In this document: positions 58,401-64,000 of the stretch, piece after piece
How positions within the stretch are numbered: position 1 is the stretch's first letter
Layout of the letters: each line of letters starts with the position of its first letter
DNA from: Gyromitra esculenta
Taxonomy: Eukaryota > Ascomycota > Pezizomycetes > Pezizales > Discinaceae
Length of the DNA: 64,000 nt
Direction: 5' to 3'
NCBI GenBank assembly: GCA_038503075.1
Contig: JBCAML010000012.1
Coordinates: 124,001-188,000, forward strand
Position numbers and translations under genes: made by a program
The notes under the pieces: model-generated
What the model saw: the letters and a program-made list of their open reading frames with translations, nothing else
Database searches by the model: none
Told to the model about the DNA's origin: nothing

Positions 58401-60432
58401 GTTCAGCGTAAAGGCCCAGGTATACGGGTAGATAGAGTTGGGCAGACATCAGTCATAAGGGCAAGGGTAAAAAAAAGACCAACGTTAAGCCTTCCACACC
58501 GATTCAGGATCGGACACGGCATGATCCCTATCTAAATTGCAACCTCCCTTCATGTTCTCTGATCAATTCCCATCCATCACGCAAACATTAGCCCTGGATC
58601 TCTCATGTCTCTCAATACATGTAAATACGGATCAAGTCCATCTTCTAAGGATCTAGTTCAACAGCTCACATATGAAGCCACTATCTCGCTACCATCCTAA
58701 GAAATGGAAACGATCAGCGTAGTTTTTTGTAGATCGCCAGGCACTCCCGACATGGCAATCGGGTATCTCGACTCAATAGCGCTTTTTTAGGCGACTGCGT
58801 GTAAATACAAGTGGTGTGCTATGTTTCAGTCCGTGCAGATCGCTGGCACCATTATTTGGCTTTTGCTTTTTGTGTGGGGTTGACTTTAAATAGAGGCTTC
58901 GAGGGTATTTTCGGAGAGCTGTGCGGTTTGGGATGAACCTCTTATTTTTTGATATATCCTGGTTTGTAGCCGAGATGGGATGTTTTTCTCCGTAGATAGG
59001 AGGGAAGCGAGTGATCGTCGGTGACCCTTGTAGGCTGTGGGTATTTAGTAGGCTGTGCTGTACTAGTTGTATTGCAATGTGGTGCGATGATGAGGAACAT
59101 TACTACTACTTTACTGCGAGATAGATTGATTTCATGATCTTCGGGGCGGCACTTACATCCAAGGCTATGGCAAGGATTGTGTATACGCTAGTGAGCTAGG
59201 ATCTGTAAACTTCACGATACGGGGGAACTTTAGAATACGGTGATGGGAACGTCGAGTGATGGCACCGTGAGTCTTGGCGCTTAACTATACTTTGCAGCAG
59301 CCTTTGGTCTCTACTTAATTCCACCCCACCTCACTCCATCCTACCTCATCATGTTGTTCAGCGATTCAAACTATCAACTCAATTTCAATTCTTTCAATTC
59401 AGTATCTTTCCGTTTACGACTACGGTTCCAACATATTGACTAGCAGAACAGACGAACAGCAAGCAGTATTCACTTTCCACTGCCCAATCATCGAAAAAGA
59501 AAATAGTGTCCACTCTGCAGTTTTGACGCATTGCGGTCATCAAATGTAATTCCATCTTCTGATTAAGTTATCGATTCCGCTGGAACGGGTGGCATCGCTG
59601 GTGCAGCATGGACTAATGATCATTGGTATACAATCAGTAGACAACTATTTATGATTAACGCAACATAGATGTATCTTTTTCTCTTGATCGAGATTCTTCT
59701 GGGCTCGCAATATTGATTAGCTATTACTTCGCAAATACCCTCTCCTTCTATCTCCTTCTATTTTAGATTACTAACGACTGTAAATAGTGCTCTCTATGAT
59801 CCTTGGGCGTTCCCTGGTCTCATGAGCATAAGAGCTGTTCTTCAACTCCTTCCACTCGATGTGAGATGGGGTGCCTGTAGCACCTATCCGCTGATCTAAC
59901 TCGCCAATATATTTTTATGAAAGTTTTGGACCGACCAGCGATTCGTTCGGGGCTAAATATCTTTGAGAGGAAATGTCGAATAGACATGAGTAGGGGCTAG
60001 TTGCATTGAAGGGAATACTCAGACTAGGGCTAACATTATTCTTCGTCTCTCATTTTAGGTTTACTTACGTTCGTCTCCGTTATTCCTTCCCTGGGTTTAA
60101 TAACGCTTCACCAAATTGAAACTGACGGGGGCTCTGGACCAAAATATTCCTCCGGTTGCGCCTATATCAAATACGTTCCCTGATTTTTCCCAGAGAAATT
60201 TTACATCCTGTTGCGAAGCCTCCCTATTAGAGCCCTGGTCAAGCTATCAGAAATTCGATATGTTGGCTAAATTCTATTCAAGGTGATTTTTTAATTCTTC
60301 ACTAATGTCGTAGAGTGTTTTCTAGTCTCAATTGGTTCATCTAATTCTTAAAACACCGCTGGCTCGCTCCATGGTTCCAACCAGAGGCCCATATGATGAA
60401 GGAACAGAGGAGGCTGCGGGTAAAAAGAGAGA
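55428..60432. other. Five-kb gene desert
   Basis: The first part should include the kinesin promoter and leader. Low-complexity tracts lie near 56270-56740 (GATGATGATG). A 19-bp unit AAGTCTCCGGGGTATCAAT is duplicated in tandem near 58308-58345. TACATGTA at 58616-58623. From 58400 to 60400 the DNA is AT-rich with no reading frame of interest. Confidence 0.5.
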
Positions 60433-60536
60433 CTTTCCCGGGAAGGCTTGAACTTCCAACCTCTCGGTATCATGATCATGAAGGACATTTATGGTCGGTA
60501 ATAGTCGAACGCGCTAACCAATTGCGCCACGGAGAA
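60433..60536 (-). pseudogene. tRNA-Asn-derived pseudogene (anticodon changed to ATT)
   Basis: An inverted copy of the tRNA at 61017-61120, the same length (104 bp), with the same D-arm (GCGCAATTGGTTAGCGC), T-arm (GGAAG TTCAAGC CTTCC) and intron position. Here the anticodon loop reads CTATTA, giving ATT instead of GTT; the acceptor stem has a C:A mismatch at the third pair; and the last base pair of the anticodon stem is A:C. It is therefore probably non-functional. Confidence 0.7.
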
Positions 60537-61016
60537 CCATAGTTAACTTCATTGGGAATACTTAATACCTGTGAACTTACTAAAGTTATCTAGCTGACAA
60601 TTAAGCTAGGTTTACCGAAGAGACTAGACCAGTGTCTAGTAGCGGGGTTAGTGAATTGGTTAGTAACCTTCATAAATTTGTCGGTTTCTCTAAAGATTTT
60701 TACATTTCTGCTAACCCCAAGGTATTCAATAAAGAAATACTGTTTGGGTTTAATGGAAGCTGTTATCTACTGTCCCTTTATCGGATCATATTAGACGGGT
60801 TAGTTTCTATACATTGGGTTGCTCGGGTTTTCCCTGTTAAGTAGTTAGGCCTAATGAAGAATTTAGAACTATATAACTTTGTAATTAAGTGATTTTCAAA
60901 TACCCTTAGCTATAGCAAGAACTAGGTATCGTGGTGTAGAATGCTATTGGAAGGACGTTAATTAAGCTATGTGTGATCTAGACGACTTGGGATTCTTCGG
61001 TTAGCCTAGAATATAG
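60537..61016. other. Spacer between the inverted tRNA copies
   Basis: No gene supported; a 70-residue plus frame at 60632-60844 has no support. Confidence 0.4.
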
Positions 61017-61120
61017 TTCTCCGTGGCGCAATTGGTTAGCGCGTTCGACTGTTATTGAAAGTGAATGTTCTTCATGATCGTGATATCGAGAGGTTGGAAG
61101 TTCAAGCCTTCCCGGGGAAG
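61017..61120 (+). tRNA. tRNA-Asn (GTT) with a 30-nt intron
   Basis: Acceptor stem TTCTCCG pairs with CGGGGAA (one T:G wobble), discriminator G at 61120. D-arm GCGC AATTGGTTA GCGC. Anticodon stem TTCGA/TCGAG, loop CTGTTAA with anticodon GTT at 61051-61053. Intron 61055-61084 follows base 37, the standard place. T-arm GGAAG TTCAAGC CTTCC. All stems close, so this copy should be functional, decoding AAC/AAU. The U1-A72 pair is unusual but allowed. Confidence 0.85.
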
Positions 61121-61479
61121 TCTCTCATAATTTTTTTGAGAGGCTGAATGAAAGTGAAACATAGGGCTATTGTGCACTTGAGGAGTATGATTGATTCAAA
61201 GTATCTGGCTCCGATAATTGCGTTATCCCATAGACAAAAGGACACACTGGACTCCTGTTACTCTTAGCAATGGATGCTTAGATTGTGATATGTAGACCGG
61301 GGTTCTAGAGCCCTCGCTAAATTTATCTCTGGTGTTTTTGAATCACCACTTTAAATATTTTTTATATATAGTTATTCTCATCTGGAGAAGGTTCGAGGAG
61401 TAGAGTAATCGTGGAAATAGGCCATCCTTTCCAGATACCCTAATTGTGGGATTACATTATCCGATTATCTGTTCTTACC
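61121..61479. other. 3' flank of the fucosidase gene
   Basis: AT-rich; includes the tRNA terminator region (TTTTTT at 61133-61138) and the 3' untranslated region of the minus-strand gene ending at 61480. Confidence 0.5.
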
Positions 61480-63977
61480 TCAATTTGGGAGAACCGTGTA
61501 CACAGTTCCTGGAGTAGTCTTGTTCCCAACAAATCCGCCCTGGACCAAGAAACCTTCACCGGCGCCAAGGGTGATGTTTAGTGGGCTACCAATTCTGGAA
61601 AGAATGATAGCCTTCACTAACTTCCCGTCCTTCCAGTCAATACCAACCTCAAACCCTCCACGGGCTACCAGGCCCTTGACAGAGCCAGTAGCATAGGCCG
61701 AAGAGATTGCAGGAAGTAAGTGAATAGTTCCCGCATGACTCTGAACGAGTGTCTCAGCGATACCAGCGGTGCCTCCGTAGTTGCCTGTACCCATCAGTAT
61801 TCGGTATTACTTGGAAGAATTCTGGTGATCAACGGCTTACCGTCAGCCTGGAATGGTGGATGATTATCAAATAGATTCGTTAGGGTTGAGAGTTTCAAAA
61901 GCTGTTCAACGTGGTACCAAGCGTCGTCTCCCATATGAAGTCTCGCATAGAAGTTAATCATCCAAGCCCTAGACCATCCTGTTCCTGCACCTCCATTCTC
62001 AAGTCTCCTAGTCAGGGTGACGTTTGCAGCAGTCGCCCAAATCGGTGTTGTAGTTGGGGAGATCTGGTTACCGGGGAAAAGCCCCCAAAGGTGGGAAACA
62101 TGACGGTGTCCAAGTTCAGTCTCCTCGTAGTCTTCTCTCCATTCCTGGATTTGTCCGTATTTGCCAATCTGGATAGGAAGGAGTTTGCTTCTATATGCTT
62201 TTGCCTTTTCAACGTCTTCAGTTAAACCTAAGATCTCACTCCCTTCAATGAAGTTGCTGAAGAGGCCGCTGAGGATTTCGGTATCCATCGTGGGTCCAAT
62301 TGTGATACGCTCGGTTTGATTATTAGGTAGTCTGTAAGTATTTTCCGGAGATGCTGAAGGGCTAGTGACGTAGCTGCCGTTTCTCTCGATTAGGAAGTCG
62401 AAAAAGAACTTTACAGAATCATGGATAGTTGGCAGTGCCTCTTGCAGGAATGTTTTATCCCCGCTGAACCGATAGTGTTCGTAGAGATGCGAAGAAAGCC
62501 ATGCACCACTCATTGGCCAAAGAGTGTAACCAGTCCCTCTGTCAACCGGTGCCGCATCTCCCCATAGATCTGTGTTATGGTGGCCAACAAATCCGCTGCA
62601 GTTATACATGTTGCGAGCCATTACGGTGCCTCTTGTACGAAGCTTTTGAAGTAGGTCAAATAGTGGTGGGATTGTGTCTGCAAGATTCGTAATTTCCGCA
62701 GGCCAATAGTTCATCTCCGTGTTGATGTTAACGGTGAACTTACTACCCCACGGGGGAACATACTCCTTGTTCCAGATCCCCTGAAGATTCGCAGGAAGAG
62801 ATCCCTTGCGAGAAGATGCAATAAGCATGAACCGACCGTACTGGAAATAGAGAGAAACAAGCTCGGGGTCTTCCCCACCATCCTTGAACGCAGCCAAACG
62901 AGCTTCTGTGTTTAATCGCTTAACGCTATCATCGGTAGGTCCAAGGTCAAGAGAGACTCTGTCCTCGAGGCGCTTGTAGTCGGCGATAGCTTCACTCTTG
63001 AACTGGTCGAATCCACCATTGATAGCTTTTAGGCGTTCTGCAACCTTTGTCCCTGGAACTGTATAGCGGTAACTGGACTCGGCCGCGAAGTAAACGACGA
63101 CTTCGTCAGCACCGTTGATAATTACGGTGTTATTGCCTAGTAGAATGGTTCCTAACAATCTAGTTAGCATTTATATTCTACACCCCAGCTTGTAACCATT
63201 TGAATAACCAACCTCTTTTAGTCTCGAATTTTGCTGTAGAGTTGAACAGAATACCATTGGCACCACCAATCAATGCCCCCATCGTCAAGGACCCACCAGC
63301 ATTACCTCTCGTCAAATCGCCCTGAGTCGCATTACGAAAAAGCTCTGCCGTCAAACTAATCGACCCAGGCACAGATGCAGAAAACCTGAACCCCAGAGCA
63401 CCTGCTGGGTAGCTGGCCACATACTCTCTTTTGTACACGACACCATTATAAGTATACTCAACCCCCTGAGTCCCATCCGCCGTATCTAACCATCTTTCAT
63501 ACCCTGTAAAATTGGCACCGTGTCCAAAGTCCAAAGTGAGATCACCAAGCGGCTGATAAGCTCTCGGACTCGTCGGAATGGCCGCCATCCCGCTCAAGGC
63601 GGTGGATCCAGCCTTGATGATTTCGCCTGCATCAAGAAGCGAACGGACCACAGGGAGCGTGGCGAGAGCAGCTGGATTCATGCGCTCCATGGGTCCGCCA
63701 CTCCAGATAGAGTCTTCGTTTAGTTGGAGGAGCTCTTTGGAAACGGTGCCGAAGACCATGGCGCCGAGACGGCCATTTCCAAGCGGGAGGGCATGGTTCC
63801 ACTGTGGTAAGAAATCAATTGTTAATGTTGTTTCCTGGTAGGTTATATATGGCATTCGAAGGAGCTTACATCACTAGCTGATTTGGGGTACCAGAGTCGG
63901 CTGGGAATCGTCCAGGAGTCGGCGCAGAGAGCTGGCCCGGAGAGTATGAGGGCCGCGAGAACCAATTGCCGGATCAT
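61480..63977 (-). CDS. Secreted GH95 alpha-L-fucosidase, four exons
   Basis: Exons 63977-63870, 63801-63213, 63151-61841 and 61784-61480 give 770 residues; the three introns (68, 61 and 56 nt) have GT..AG ends and consistent phase, with GCTAAC in the second and ACTGAT in the third. The first exon supplies a signal peptide ([18 protein letters not shown]) before [16 protein letters not shown], joined to [18 protein letters not shown], the family's N-terminal hallmark. Other landmarks: [74 protein letters not shown], and FQADG joined by splicing to [10 protein letters not shown]. In GH95 the catalytic Asn pair and the Glu and Asp lie in the NxNTEMNYW, GHRHxSHL and DGNxGG regions, all present here. 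It should be an inverting fucosidase releasing terminal fucose from plant or animal glycans outside the cell. Only 23 bases of upstream DNA are in the window. Confidence 0.92.
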
Positions 63978-64000
63978 GATAACTAGAGACGAGGAAGCTC

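Noticed and set aside
61785..61840. Separate 104-residue gene starting MGTGNYGG
   Set aside because: The start lies in an intron; splicing restores the GH95 DGNxGG motif with the last exon.
63802..63869. Frame start [18 protein letters not shown] for the fucosidase
   Set aside because: This is intron sequence read through; the spliced model gives a signal peptide and joins directly to the GH95 hallmark.
1..64000. CRISPR arrays, bacterial operons, secondary-metabolite cluster
   Set aside because: Introns, gene structure and repeats are those of a fungal nuclear genome; no spacer-repeat array or synthase gene is present.

Overview
The window looks like nuclear DNA of a filamentous ascomycete (Pezizomycotina). 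Introns are short (45-134 nt) with GT..AG ends and CTAAC/CTGAT-type branch sites. The genes include a Kip2/KipA-type kinesin, a C2H2 regulator with long Gln/Pro/Ser-rich tracts, a secreted GH95 fucosidase and a Tc1-type transposon relic. Gene density is low for such a fungus: about a dozen convincing genes in 64 kb, separated by decayed repeats. The genus cannot be told from the sequence alone.

Layout. 1-1020: dead Tc1/mariner transposase. 3397-8933 (-): four-exon Gln/Pro-rich coiled-coil protein. 11784-13437 and 15123-16646 (+): tandem paralogues of a family I do not recognise, the first apparently frameshifted at an A8 run. 17532-18605 (-): protein with three Myb/SANT-like modules. 19.1-20.84 kb: repeat island holding a TIR element, a tiny retroposon, a 43-bp and a 62-bp minisatellite and a foldback element. 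22.06-24.0 kb: wrecked AFG1-like ATPase. 24729-29428: two unknown minus-strand genes and a secreted Cys-rich protein gene. 30.1-36.5 kb: small, poorly supported or duplicated genes in repeat-rich DNA. 38557-40494 (-): C2H2 regulator with an 8-kb gene-free upstream region. 48519-49345 (+): three-exon unknown gene. 50036-51562 (+): type II membrane protein resembling GT23 fucosyltransferases. 52477-55427 (-): kinesin. 55.4-60.4 kb: gene desert. 60433-61120: inverted pair of tRNA-Asn-like genes. 61480-63977 (-): GH95 alpha-L-fucosidase.

The genes do not form an obvious pathway or cluster. The main non-genic discovery is a family of very short retroposons: four copies with a (CAA)n-type tail, each flanked by its own 10-14 bp target-site duplication, two of them only about 50 bp long. 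The octamer TACATGTA is also strongly enriched in the non-coding DNA. Gene models that join several reading frames were checked by hand for splice sites and phase; none has transcript support here.
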